Positions 1-12,012 of a stretch of DNA of 64,000 bases are shown one piece after another. Origin of the DNA: Tomocerus qinae (lineage: Eukaryota; Arthropoda; Collembola; Entomobryomorpha; Tomoceridae). The DNA is taken from positions 119,214,375-119,278,374 of the forward strand of contig CM034546.1 in NCBI GenBank assembly GCA_020055645.1, read 5' to 3'. The position numbers and the translations under genes are program-made. How positions within the stretch are numbered: the first letter of the stretch is position 1; every line of letters begins with the position of its first letter. Below the pieces are notes generated by a model. It worked only from the letters and a program-made list of their open reading frames with translations. It was not told where the DNA came from and did not search any database.

Positions 1-2106
1 AATTCTATTTAGCATTCTATATAGGTATCCTTTAACAATCTATACAGGCATTAAGTAATAAGTGTACATATTATATGCATAATGCAGCTAAGAAAAATCT
101 GCAAAACTGCAACCTGTAGAGACATTTCATTTGATTGAGATGCTGTATGTTATGGCACTGGTCATAAATATTTTTACGGATTACATAAGCTGCAAAGTGG
201 GTAGGAAGCACGTAGTAGTGGTTTGCAAATAATGCAATTTAGGTATTCGTACAACCTTGTAGCTAGTGTTTCTATTTGTAACACATAAATTGCATTTCTC
301 CTCACTACTTAGTATTCTTCTATACCAACCTCTCTTATTACAATAGTACATTAGTCATTGTCAGACTTAGAAAAGATACCTAAATACGATGACATGTACC
401 GTAGTTTAGATTTCACTACATAACTTCTCAAAGCGCAAAATGCAATAAAACGTTATGTGTTATGTGCATGTATAACCCTCTGATTACAAACTGGATTAAT
501 GAAGATAATTTTTAATTCTTTCCAGTCCTATAATCACGGATAAAAGGTTCTGGCAATACATATGTTCTCAGTACTACTACATCGTCCTTACTTAACAAAG
601 AACAAGTTGATTACTATGTTACATGCAAAGTATCTATACACTTTTTGCAATATCATAAGACAAATCTGCAACTACACTACATAAGTTGCTCTTATTTACA
701 ATCTTATAATCTAGCATTAATACATACCACATGGTTTGTAGTATACATAGTATGTATTTAATAAATGCATTTATTCAGCTCATACACACATGAGAAAATC
801 AGCAAATATTTGCACCCATCTTCATGTTGTTAGCTAAGACTTGCTTTTAAACTCGTAACATTGGTTAAGAGACTGGCTACAAGTAGGTTCAAAAATTATG
901 AAGATAACATTAGTAAACACAAATGAGAGTGTTTGAGGTATGCATTTATCGTTGGCTGAATTGAGGGTTACTCAAGGAAATTACCACTGCAGACAGAAGT
1001 AGACTGCGTCATCTGTATCAGTTCAGCATACCTGGAGTCGTAGTTCATTGAACAAACATATATTATGGAAGGAATTATTAGGTAAGAAGAAGATCATACC
1101 GTATAAACTACTTACTTGTCTTGTCAGACAATGCCCATTGAATGTTTGTTAAGGTCGTTGCGTGACGAAGTAGTAAAACAATCGTTTGTAGTTAAAAAGA
1201 AAATAATAGTAGCGGTTAAACCAGAAGAGCTTGTTCCTCCCTTCCTCTCCCTGCAATATTACCTAAACTAGGGATCTCTACTACCTTTCCTTTTCAAAAT
1301 AAATACTACTGGTCTTCTCTAGCAGGTAACTTTGCCATTTTTAACGGCACGTGAGTACAGAACCAGACTTTTGACAGATTGTCAGATAAGAAGAGGATTT
1401 AAATCACAACCTAAACTTATAATTGTAGTAGTATTTACTAATATGCCAAATTAAGGAGATTCTTCTACAAATCTAAATTGATTTGCCACATAATTTATCT
1501 AAAATACCTGCCAAGTATCTTTTCAAAGTTATCTACATCAATATACATTCAAACCATTCCCCAGTTCATTAGCTCTGAACTGCAATAACATAATCAACAC
1601 AAGCAAGTTATCTGCTTTGTACTCAATTAATATAGATACCAGTACATTAGGGATAAGAAACATGTCAATCATTCTCTGTTTTTTAAGTCTTCTTGAGAAG
1701 TCCCTGAAGATAACCAGCCTATTAGGTATTTATCAGTTTTTTCGCCGTTTCGTTTGAAAAATTGCAATTGAATTGCGATTGATTTCATGGTCTTCGTTTT
1801 ATATTGCTGTCAAAAGTACTAGCACAGAAACATAACATATCTAAAATGAACTTTCTGAATGAATTAAATTTTGAATAGCAGTATTTACTTCATGATATAC
1901 TAAAGAGATAACAATGACAGGCATACCATATAGTATACATCAACATTTGCATTTAAATACAGCATAATAACAGATAAAACGCTTTTTTACTATCTGTGTA
2001 CCATTTTAAAGGTTGCCATAAAAAGAAATCCTGACATGAAAAAATGTGAATCCTTGTAAATCTATGGATAAAATACAAACACAGACTATAGCTGAATATA
2101 ATTAAT

Positions 2107-2135
2107 ATTCTGATTATACGAAGTATAATCAGAAT
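2107..2135. repeat. Short perfect palindrome (13-nt arms, 3-nt loop)
   Basis: ATTCTGATTATAC at 2107-2119 is followed by GAA and then its exact reverse complement at 2123-2135. It is an isolated hairpin in intergenic DNA with no gene or repeat family attached. Confidence 0.6.
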
Positions 2136-2638
2136 AACTGCAACTCATTTGAAGAGTATTATGATACAAATGCAAACATAAACGCCCCATGTTTACAGAC
2201 TACGTAGTTTGATTTAGACATGTTGCTTCAAGAATGAACGAGCATAGCGTCAAAAAATTAGCAAGACCGTCCCCCCTCCTTCTTCCTGTCTAATATGCAA
2301 ATAACATTATTATATGAAATACATGGCTAAACCTCCGTCTTTGGAAATAAGTACACTAAGTAATTAACTAATTACTGCAATACCCATAATATTACTCTGT
2401 GGTCGTTTGCAACTTATTACTACAGTATTATTATTAACTCCTATAGTATGCTTAGATTCAATATGATATTCATCTTTAGGCATTAGTTTCGGTACCTATA
2501 CGCTTATCCAATAGCAAATATAGTACGTTTTATTTGTGAAGGTAAGTAATAGTAGTGGGGATCATGTAAAAAAGAACAGAAGCATACACGCGTATCTAGG
2601 TCCTAGTGTTGGTAAGCTACTCAGTAAATAGCTGACAG

Positions 2639-2672
2639 TATAAAGAGTGTGGAATTATAAAGAGTGTGGAAT
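2639..2672 (+). repeat. Tandem duplication of a 17-bp unit
   Basis: The unit TATAAAGAGTGTGGAAT occurs twice, back to back and without mismatch (2639-2655 and 2656-2672). It is a small local duplication with no evident function. Confidence 0.7.
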
Positions 2673-4520
2673 ATTTGCGAATAGAAAATTACCCAGATAA
2701 TTGAAAACCAAATCTGTCTTCTAGTTTTATTGGACAAGTGTGGTATCTACTCCTTATTACAGAATGTAATTTACATATAAATTATAATATGGTAATACGT
2801 TAATTTGTTATGTATACTAAATATGTATATTTATATCTATAAATACAACCAGACAGAGCGTGATGAAATACTATGCAATGCACTTCACTTACCTGGTGAT
2901 GACCTTTCAACGCTGATGTAAGTAATATTTTAATGGCAGTGGGATGGTTGCTGTAAGTAGGCAATGTCTTTGGTGTGTCTACTTCCACTGGGAATGTAGT
3001 GTACTACTTACACTGAACAGAACATTAAATTCATACGTAACAATACAATCAACCACCACCACATCTATATGTGTTATCCAAAACAAGTATATTATTATGC
3101 TCTAAATTGAATGCTGAATGTAATACTAAATACGACCGACTGAAAAGAAATAGCTTTCTCATTGATACGATAGAGATTTTTTCACCTCGTTTAAATAGAA
3201 AAGTGGTCTTTGAACACAGATTCCATGCTATCAATTCATTCATCACTTCTCATTTGGTTCAGTAGACGAGAGTGTTCATTTGCTCTTCATGCTCACCTGC
3301 TCACTTGCTTATTTAGGAAATATTGATGGATTCGATGTTCTGAGAGAGACATGATCTTATGTCAATCGCAACATTTTTTTCGCAACCACAATCCAATTCA
3401 AGCTATATACATATTCAACACATTGCTTAATGTACTTAAGCATTTTATCATTTGCTAACCTCTCTATATAGATTTATTCTTATCCAATGTATATCAGGGA
3501 CTTTAGTCTCCAAGTCAGTTCTGTTCACTTATTTCCAGTTCTATGACAGTTAGGATGAAAAATGAATGGTATTTATCGTTACTTGGGCAAGAGCAATTAC
3601 ATATTGGTTGTATCTGAGTTAATATCAATGTTCTTTTGGTAAGTAGAAAAGAATATCTACAATCCTTGAGATTTTATAATATTTATATATAATCTGAAGC
3701 AAGTACATATGCAAGTCTAAAGAAAATGTGCTCGGTAGAAATTCTTTAAATGCAATTTATGCTTTAATAGATAAATGTATCTGTTTCATGTTCCACTCAC
3801 ACATTGTAAGTCAAAAATGAATGTAAATTATACCACGTAAGTACAGATATAGCAAGTACCTAATGTTGTATAAGTAGTTCATATCTAATAGCATTTCAAG
3901 CAAAGTAGCATTTCTATACCAATAAAGTAAGCATACCTACAGTGTGCATGTAATTTATCTATGGCTTTTAATGTCTGTCTGTATGTGGTAAATCATTGCA
4001 TTTGGTACGATATGTGTCTATAAGTATTCCCCTCTTCGTGTATTTATTTGCATTAACCATTAAGCTGTGTCAGGCCACATGATTTTAACCATACTGCCCC
4101 AATATTATCATCTCCATCTCATTTAAGTCATTCAGCAGACTTATACTACACAGACTTTTTCATATCTGACTGACTACTGACACAGACGCCCTATTTTATT
4201 TATACAAGTGTACAGAATCCATCGTCTTTTGTGCAAGCTTTGGTCTCAGTCGTTTGCTGGATTGCCTCTTCTCATCATCACATCTCAAAAATATTTCCTT
4301 TCGGAACTTATTACGTTGTGTTGGTAAGCTCTCCCCATATTGATTCCCATTTTAGACATACATTTTCAAAGACGATCATAAGGACTACAATTGGATTAAT
4401 TTTAGTAATATATGCTCATGATTTCAGATATAATCAGAGTTAGAGAAATTGGTTTCAAAAATTATTCTTAATTTTGGCAATTAATTTTTTATTTTCAGAA
4501 GTTAAGACAAACGGTTCATA

Positions 4521-7500
4521 ATGTCTATTGTCGGAAAGTACGAGATGGTCAGTAGTGACAACTTCACCGAATACTTGAAGGCTGCCGGTAAGATTTTTAT
4601 AAACGTAATCATACAGCTATTTTTTATTTAACTCTGCAATCTGCAAAATATCTCTTTTTAGAGATGCATACACAATGCATGGTTTACTGCTTGTCAACGT
4701 CTCAACACTGCTACTAATTTGCATGCATGAAAGTAATTTAGTGAGAGAGAGCGCATAATACTCCTTTCTGCTATGTATTCTACAATTGCAAAGCTTTAAA
4801 ATGAATCCACATACCAATGCAAAACATACGTTTGTGATTAAATTACTAATTCCAACGAGATATAAACATATGCATGCAATACTATCATTATCTACTAAAT
4901 TTTACATAAATTATTTTTCAATTTGGGTTAAGGCTAAATAGAAGCTTCACATTGTTGAGATAATCATCTCTTCTTAATCATTGATATAAGTATTATCATA
5001 TTGTCGATTGAATTTGTCGAACCTCATAGGACTTCAATGAGCAGTAGACACCTCTAATTACTAATGTAGACAGTAGACAAAACTAAATCTGGCTTATTTA
5101 TTTAGGGGCGCCTGTACAGACAGAAAAGAATGCAATAGATAAATTAAACCGATAGATTATAGAGATATTTCATACATTGAGATGCGAAGAAACTCATCTT
5201 ACTGGTTTTAACTGACACATAATGGATGTTCCTACTGTTAATGTTATCAGTTAAAGATGTCTTCCAATATTAACATAACATGAGATTGAGTTATATTTTT
5301 AAGGGGGGAAATGATATCTAGAATTCTGATCTTTTTCATTAACAATTTCTTTCAAAAAGTGCCTGAAGGTGAAAATCATAGTAGAAAAGAAATTATGAAA
5401 GAAAATGTTTCAGCCATACGTTTGTGAATTACGAACCATAAATTATATATAAGTTCCAAACGCACGCAAGGAGACATTTTGTATTCACAGGGCATAATTT
5501 ACCTTGACGCTTTGAAAGCCTGTATTACAAGTAATAATACCATTCATATTATGACCACTTTAGGTGTCGGATTAGCCGTAAGAACGGTGGCTGCGACAGC
5601 TAAGCCTAGCATTGAGATCAGTGAGGTCGGTGGAGTGTACACTTTGAAAACACTATCTATGTTCAAGAACACCACAATCTCCTTTACACCAGGAGTGGAA
5701 TTCGACGAAGAAACAGCGGACGGGAGAAAGTGTAAGACGACTGTCACTATCGACGGAAATAAGCTCACCCAAGTTCAGCGCATTGATCCGGACGAATCCA
5801 CAACTATCCGAGAATTTTCGGAAACTGAGATGAAGGCAACATTCTCTACCAAAGGAGTAACAGCAACCCGGTCATACAAGCGAGTAAGCACAAATCATCT
5901 TTATAAGTTTTTTTATCATACGTATTCATTCAAACCTAACCGTATGAAATGTAGTACTAAGACCTACTACAGTAAGCACATTTAATAGCATTAATTTAGC
6001 TTGTACTAACATAAATTAGACTTTGAATTCATTACGCTCGGACAATAGATGCAGTACTTTATGCCATACAAACCTACTCTTCATTTACACATTATATTGG
6101 TGTATAGTAAGCATTCGAATTTTAGGGAGTGTTGTGCTGTGAAGAAAATGGTATCAACCTAATACCCCCCGAGTTCGAATACCCCCCCTATTCGAATACC
6201 CCTCCGTCCTACTACTTCCCGACATACTACCCCCCGGTTCGATTAGCCCCCCGTTAGACTACTTCCCCGTTACATTACCCCCCTCCCCGAAACGATAATA
6301 AATAATTGATTTTAATCGTCCACGATGTTATATAGTAAAGGAAAACCTACAGCAAGCCGTAACAGAAGCTCGCCTGAGTAAAGGTTACCGTGTACACATT
6401 TTGGTAGACGAAAAGTCGCACGTAACACAAAACCGAATGTACGGATTTTGATCAAGCTTTCAGAATTGAGTCTTTATATATGTAGCTACGACATATTAAA
6501 AATTCAGACATTGATATTATAAGGAAACGAAACTATATCATTTGAAAAATCAACAGAAAATTTAAAATAGATAATTTTTGACTATGAAAATCAACAAAAT
6601 CAAAATTGATTAATGTTGAATATCAAAATCAACAGTAAATCAAATTTGATTATTCTTTACTATCAAAATCAATACAAAATCAAAATCGATGAAACATAAA
6701 TTCAAAATAAATTTGGTAGAAGCGGATTGAAATATTTTATACTATCAATGTCACAATTTATAGGAAACGCAATTTAACTTTTTAATGCCCATTTTTCACT
6801 TTGACTATCAAAATGAAGACAAAGTGACCGCACGGCATTTCAGCAACCAATGGACTGATTTGCCCGAAAATCAATAGAGATCGTCACCAGTCCATAGGTA
6901 TGGTTTTTGCCAAGTTTAATTAATATCCGTCTTTGCATTCGAAAGTTATCGTGGGTACGGACAGACGGACGGACAGACTGTGCGATTCTATACGGTGCCT
7001 TATTCAGGCGAGTTAAAATTGATTAATGTTGACTATGAAAATAAACACAAATTCAAAATTGATAATTGTTGACTATAAAAATCAACATAAATTCAAAATT
7101 GAATAATTTTGACTATGAAAATCAACATATTAAAATTGAATAATGTTGACTATGAAAATCAGCATTAAATTAAAATTGAATAATGTTGACTATGAAAATC
7201 TAAAGAGAATCAAAATCGGTCAATATTAATAATGAAAATCAATAGAAATTGGAATAATGCAAGTTTGACTATAAAATTTAATATAAATGCGAATTAGATT
7301 TATTTCCGTACTCCTATAGTTACTTTCTGGTTTTATTTGCTTTTACTATAAAATCTTCAATTCGGTAGAAGCGGAGTGAAATATTTTATACTATCCTGCT
7401 AACAATTTATAGGAAACGCAATTGAACTTTTTAATGCCCATTTTTCACTTTGACTATCAAAATGAAGACAAAGTGAGCGCACAGTATCTCAGCAACCAAT

Positions 7501-9485
7501 GGACCGATTAGCCCCAAAATCAATAGGGATCGTCAGTGGTCCATAGGCATTGTTTTTGCCAAGTTTGGTCAATATCCGTCATTGCTTTCGAAAGTTATCG
7601 TGGGGACGGACGGACGTACGGACGGACGGACGGACGGACGTACGGACAGACTGTGCGGTTCTATAAGCTGCCTTATTCAGGCGAGCTAAAACCAGGATAA
7701 TGAAAAATGATAAAAACGAGATTGGTCACTACTATTAATTACTTGATAATAATTATTATATATCTGTAGTTATCAGTAATATTCACAGTGATCAAGTGGG
7801 CAGGCTTCGTTAACAAATGTACAAAATCTTTACGGAAAAGAAACGGTATCTACCGACAATGGAAACTAACTACTGCAAATTAAGACTATATAGTTATAGA
7901 CTACTACCTACTACTATATTTTATATATAGACTACTACTATTTATATATAGACTACTACTATTTATATATAGACTACTACTATTTATATATAGACTACTA
8001 CTATTTATATATAGACTACTACTATTTATATATAGACTACTACTATTTATATATAGACTACTACTATATAGTTCGTGGACGATTAAAATCAATTATTTAA
8101 TATCGTTTGGGGGCGGGGGGTAATGTAACGGGGAAGTAGTCTAACGGGGGGCTAATCGAACCGGGGGGTAGTATGCCGGGAAGTAGTAGGACGGAGGGGT
8201 ATTCGAATAGGGGGGGTATTCGAACTCGGGGGGTATTAGGACGTATTCAAGAAAATGATAGGTAATGATACTTATAAATTGATGCTGGCTGGGTCTCCTT
8301 TGCTTAGAAGTTTTTTAAAGATTATTCTCCGCATTTCTCGTCCCCATGATGGTCACTGTGACTGTGAAATATGATTGAGTCATGCATGCTATAGAAAAGG
8401 GAAGTATATAGGTATATGTAAGATACGCATAAAATATTAGATTAATACTACTGTACAGTGTACATCATTAATAGTAACTGCACCACACATGTGTACTGGC
8501 ATACTGGATTTTATGATCGACTGAATAGCTCAAAAGCTAGAATGTGTAGCTGATGAAGATTATTATAAGGACTTGTATGAATAGGGAAGATAAATGGAAA
8601 TCTCATGAATAGACTAACAATTGTGGATGGTAATTGAAAGAATTATCCTGGCGGATCCGACTCACCCCACTTACATAAAGCAGATGCAGAGAATTGATGT
8701 TGCTGTACATATGTACAAAGACGAGTTCACAATTACATTTAAGTATATTACAATCACTTAAAGCAGTCGATTCTTATTGTTACTCATATAAAATCTTTTC
8801 CTACACAAAAATATCAAAATGTATTTAGCAAAGTACCTATATAATATAGTGTTTGGTGTTTAATCCAGTATCTGTAGCTACACAAGCTATTATAGGTACC
8901 AGGGTTAAAAATCACCAAGAAGATAGAGTGTAAAAATACCAGTTTAGTATGAGTCACGTATAAAACTGATGTACATAGTACATATTATAACACAAAGACA
9001 AACATATTATTTACTTGAGATATTATTAAAAAACTTTTTTATTTCAGTAGTTATGTGTTATCCTGAAGCTGTAAAAATTCTTAATCTGTGCACCACTGGT
9101 GCAAACTTTTGTAATATTAATCGCATATTATGCAGAAAAAAATTACAACTACTAAAGAAAAGACATTAAAATAAAAGTTGCACTGTTTCTCTACAAGACA
9201 TCTGAGATCATATATGGATGTGACAGGGATCGGAATCGGATAGTGAGCAATTTATGCTTCGTTAAAAGTCAGAGAGCAAATGACTCTCACGAATAATTAA
9301 TGAGGTTCACCATCTTTGTCTGCGTATCTGTCTACATTATATGTTTCTGTTATCTGTTTGTGTAGTCACTCTAGTCAAACTTTATTATGGTGACGGTGCA
9401 ATACCATAAACCATTTTTTAAATTTACTTACATTAACTGAGAGTTCAAGCGTTTAATAATTTTTCTTTTATCCATATAGGTTTGA
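4521..9485 (+). CDS. Fatty-acid-binding protein (FABP, intracellular lipid-binding protein)
   Basis: Small cytosolic beta-barrel protein that binds and shuttles long-chain fatty acids. Coding exons are 4521-4587 (MSIVGKYEMVSSDNFTEYLK..., start of the mRNA-facing exon at 4499 after TTTTCAG) and 5564-5883, joined in phase 1 so the protein reads KAAGVGLAVRTV, the usual FABP junction. Family marks are N-terminal GKYEMVSSDNF, the central GVEFDEETADGRK, and C-terminal R-S-Y (TRSYKR), the Arg-x-Tyr pair that holds the fatty-acid carboxylate. The second exon ends CGA|GTAAGC in phase 0 after 129 residues, so almost the whole protein is present. The last exon must supply little more than a stop. I prefer 9480-9485 (acceptor ATATAG, then GTT TGA, giving ...YKRV) with AATAAA at 9564. 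A second candidate is the acceptor at 9047 followed directly by TAG. The final intron holds the 2.1-kb repeat element. Identity is firm; the last exon is inferred. Confidence 0.82.
4588..5563 (+). other. FABP intron 1
   Basis: An intron of 976 bp between GTAAGA at 4588 and the acceptor TTTAG ending at 5563. No embedded gene or clear repeat was seen. Confidence 0.7.
6158..6338 (+). repeat. Left terminal inverted repeat (C-tract array)
   Basis: About 181 bp matching the reverse complement of 8062-8240 with only a few differences. The outer 140 bases are a chain of 16-17 nt units each carrying a run of 3-7 C, separated by short spacers such as GAGTTCGAATA and GGTTCGATTAG. The inner part is A+T-rich (AATTGATTTTAATCGTCC). 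Confidence 0.9.
6535..6714 (+). repeat. Degenerate A+T-rich tandem array 1
   Basis: Several diverged copies of a unit of roughly 40 nt built around GACTATGAAAATCAAC followed by AAATCAAAATTGATTA. The same unit continues at 7015-7260. Boundaries are approximate. Confidence 0.65.
6715..7018 (+). repeat. Internal module, copy A (~300 bp)
   Basis: Runs from GGTAGAAGCGGATTGAAAT to CCTTATTCAGGCGAG and is repeated with moderate divergence at 7364-7690. Includes the phrase GAAAGTTATCGTGG followed by ACGGAC tetranucleotide repeats. A short inverted remnant of its 3' end (CTCGCCTGAGTAAAGG) occurs at about 6368-6384. Confidence 0.85.
7015..7260 (+). repeat. Degenerate A+T-rich tandem array 2
   Basis: Five to six copies of the same unit as array 1 (TTGACTATGAAAATCAACAT and variants), with period around 40-44 nt and increasing divergence toward the 3' end. 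Confidence 0.7.
7364..7690 (+). repeat. Internal module, copy B (~327 bp)
   Basis: Second copy of the 6715-7018 module. It differs mainly by point changes and by a longer GGAC/GTAC tetranucleotide stretch at about 7604-7650. Confidence 0.85.
7914..8067 (+). repeat. 21-bp minisatellite, about 7 copies
   Basis: Unit ACTACTACTATTTATATATAG (21 bp, near-identical copies) ending directly at the right TIR. It creates an open frame on the - strand reading SSSLYIN repeatedly, which is a by-product of a repeat period divisible by three, not a gene. No equivalent array lies beside the left TIR. Confidence 0.92.
8062..8240 (-). repeat. Right terminal inverted repeat (G-tract array)
   Basis: About 179 bp, the inverted counterpart of 6158-6338. 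On the + strand it reads as G-runs of 3-7 bases every 16-17 nt (for example GGGGGGTAGTATGCCG). Its inner edge TACTATATA merges into the 21-bp minisatellite. Confidence 0.9.
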
Positions 9486-9563
9486 TTGGACATCATTGTC
9501 TCTTGTGGAGCCTTTGGATAAAAATGTTTTCCAAGGACAGACAATAATTCATGAATGTATTCC

Positions 9564-9583
9564 AATAAAAATGATATAATAAA
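9564..9583 (+). terminator. Candidate poly(A) signals of FABP
   Basis: AATAAA at 9564-9569 and again at 9578-9583, about 80-100 nt after the preferred FABP stop at 9485. An alternative AATAAA at 9170-9175 would serve the alternative last exon starting at 9048. Confidence 0.45.
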
Positions 9584-10096
9584 GATATCAGCCATAACAG
9601 CATTTATAACAGTTCGTTTCCCTTATTATACCTTGACCCTTGCCCACATTTTCATATAAACTGCCCTATTCTTTATTTCATGTCATCTTAATCAACTTGG
9701 TTTAATATTATACTGCATCTATAACCAATTAATTGACCTTTACTGCACTGCACATAAGCAGAAGGAACCGCTTACGTCGCCCTGTTCTTGTCAAAAAAGT
9801 TAATTATTTAGGTTTGCAATTTATGTTCATAGGTACAAATGACCAATCAATAGTGCTTTTGCAGTATGTATCAACCTTATTAACAATATTAGAATTATTT
9901 AAGATGCTGAAAATTCTTCCAATAGTCAGTGAACCAAATAGTCAAAATTCAATGGCTGTAAAGGTCGGAAATGACCCCAAAAAACATAATTATAAATAAT
10001 GTAATTTGTAGAATTGGTATCTCAAATGTTGTGGCCTCATGATGTTATGTAGCCCATACGGCCACAGTGACGTCTTTAAAAATAGCATTGATTGCA

Positions 10097-10102
10097 TTTA
10101 TT
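10097..10102 (-). terminator. Candidate poly(A) signal of mRpS34
   Basis: TTTATT on the + strand, that is AATAAA on the - strand, about 240 nt beyond the mRpS34 stop codon. Nearest canonical signal seen; usage is inferred. Confidence 0.35.
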
Positions 10103-10344
10103 TTAGGTACTAGTAAATGATATTTTGTGATACTTTATATGGAAGTGGGCAAGGCACTGCGCACTGTGCGCACTATATCTTTCCGTAAGTCAAAATTGTT
10201 TTACTAATAAAAAATAATAAAGCCAGTTCAAGTTCAAACTATCAAACTTAGATAATAATAATATTTTAGAGTTTAATGAACTTTTTAGAGCAACATTGAA
10301 AAACGTTTTCTATTATTTACTACACTAAACGTAACTAACTTACA

Positions 10345-11317
10345 CTAAACTGACTTAACCCATAATTTCTTCTTGTTTTCGTAAACGAACTTCATTTCAG
10401 GTTTTCTAGCGCTAAATACAGATTTGGCAGTCTCTCTATCCCAAATAACATGCTCGTAAAATTTGCTGTGAACGGGCTTAAAATGACCTGGTCCAATTTC
10501 GTAAGACGGTTCTTCTCCAATTTCTGCGATTTTCATGGGCTGTCTTATATCTTCAGGATCTTCAAAACTATGAGCTATTGTCATTTCATGAACTGGAGTT
10601 TTCATTTCTCTTGACAAAATTTCCTAAGTGTTAAAAAATATTAAATCAGGATTGAGGGGTGAGGAGTGAGGACAAAGACTTAACGATTAACTTTAAATCA
10701 TTTTTTCAAATGTAAATAATCGTCCGGTCTATAATATTTTGAAAGACGCTGGGCGTGGCTCGTGGTGGTGGCGGGCCAGACACATTGATAAAATTTCCTT
10801 AATTTTAAAATTTTTACCTTCCACAAAGGCGGCAGCTCTGCTGTTCTAGGAAGAATAACGGGTTTAGGAGGATTTTGCTGATATTCCTTGAACCTTTTTA
10901 AATATTTTTCTTCTTCCTCTTTAGGAATTAATCGAAAATCTGGCTCTTTTGCATCATCGCCTATATCGTGAGGATTTTCTCGTTTACGACCACGGTACAC
11001 CATTTCAACAAATAGATTTCCTCTCATATTGCACTGTAAATATAAAGATCATTAGATCATATCGTACACCATTCATCATTAATGATTGCCTTCTTCAACA
11101 TTAAAACTAAATTAAAAATGATATTTCTTACTGGATACTCAATAACATGAGGGTGAACACTAACTATCCTGTAAAAAGTCGGTTCATTGGGATATTGTTC
11201 TTCAAGCGTCGTTCGCGTAACCATTCGACCTTTCCCAAAATGCTTAAGATTCAGTGCTATTTCCCAAAGAGGCTTTCCAAAACCCACAGCACGTTTCCCA
11301 AAATATTTAATGGGCAT
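10345..11317 (-). CDS. mRpS34: Mitochondrial ribosomal protein mS34 (mRpS34)
   Basis: Component of the small subunit of the mitochondrial ribosome. Three coding exons on the minus strand: 11132-11317, 10818-11033 and 10345-10623, all joined in phase 0, giving 226 residues (human MRPS34 is about 218). The start MPIKYFGKRAVGFGKPLWEI matches the usual insect N-terminus. Family marks are FGKGRMVTR (residues ~27-35), EPTFYRIVSVHP (~45-56), and DFRLIPKEEEE (~104-114), followed by AELPPLWK before the last intron; these align with GLGRLVTR, EPCYWRLTRVRP, DWRLVPKHEEE and PPLLRA of the human protein. The C-terminal exon (EILSREMKTPVHEMTIAHSF...) is the least conserved part. Splice sites are standard (CCA|GTAAGA, AAG|GTAAAA). 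It is tail-to-tail with FABP and in the same direction as the RSL1D1 homologue upstream. Confidence 0.9.
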
Positions 11318-12012
11318 TTCGATATCAGATGACTACAAGGGTGACAATACACCTGAGTAAAAATGTGCAATTACTATTGCCAATATTACATTACAAATTA
11401 CAATTAAAAATCTTGAATCTTGCTTCACTAAACTTTGCTGATCTCGGTTTTCAGTTTTTCTGTCTTCCAAAAGTATTCATTTGAATTATTCCCGGTTTGC
11501 TATAGGGCAAAGCAAAGAAAGTTCTCAGTTCTCATTACAGCCTTGCCTTACAAAGAACGAGATGCATGCAGTGGACAGCTGTCGTCGTCGTACAAAACAA
11601 ATTGCACCTTCTTGAGGAGTTTTGAAATTAAATTAAGTGAAAAAATAATGGCATAATTTACTGAATATATGAACGGATAATTATTATGATTATGACTCAT
11701 GAATGTCTTTATTAACCATCAAAGGAAACGACTAAGGAAACAACCCGACTAATTAATTTACTATTTCAATACTTAATAATATGATGAAAAACTTCTGTAG
11801 GTCAAAGTCAATTTATACCGTATTTTTACTATGCTCATCTTTAATATTACAATTAATTATTATTATTATAAAATGCGACATAAGGGACACACTATTTACT
11901 ACATATAAAATAAAATACAACGTAAAGAGATTTTCAATAAAATATGAAGTACATATTTATGTAGAATAGAATGTCCTTATGTTATACACGCTCATAATAT
12001 TTTCTACATACA
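11318..12012. other. Intergenic spacer between mRpS34 and RSL1D1 homologue
   Basis: About 0.7 kb holding the mRpS34 promoter/5' UTR and the 3' UTR of the RSL1D1-like gene, both minus-strand. A 3' splice-like CCCTTGTAG on the - strand just upstream of the mRpS34 ATG suggests a noncoding first exon. No further gene is supported. Confidence 0.5.

Larger units (their letters stand above)
1..4498. other. Intergenic / upstream region, no supported gene
   Basis: About 4.5 kb of A+T-rich DNA upstream of the FABP coding exons. No reading frame here is longer than about 70 codons, and none resembles a known family or is flanked by a convincing splice pair. It probably contains the FABP promoter and at least one untranslated first exon, because the coding exon of FABP is preceded by a good 3' splice site ending at 4498. 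That first exon could not be placed. Two small sequence features (2107-2135 and 2639-2672) are listed separately. Confidence 0.5.
6151..8248. mobile_element. Non-autonomous DNA-transposon-like composite element with C-tract TIRs
   Basis: Two long inverted repeats (6158-6338 and 8062-8240) bound about 2.1 kb inside the FABP last intron. AAGAAAATG occurs on both outer sides (6142-6150 and 8249-8257), a plausible 9-bp target-site duplication that would put the element ends at 6151 and 8248. The interior has no coding capacity. In order it contains A+T-rich degenerate tandem repeats, a roughly 300-bp module (6715-7018), more tandem repeats, a second copy of the module (7364-7690) and a 21-bp minisatellite (7914-8067). 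Long TIRs with 9-bp duplications are typical of Mutator-like elements, but the superfamily is only inferred; no transposase is present. The outermost 7-8 bases before the conserved TIR start match poorly between the two ends. Confidence 0.75.
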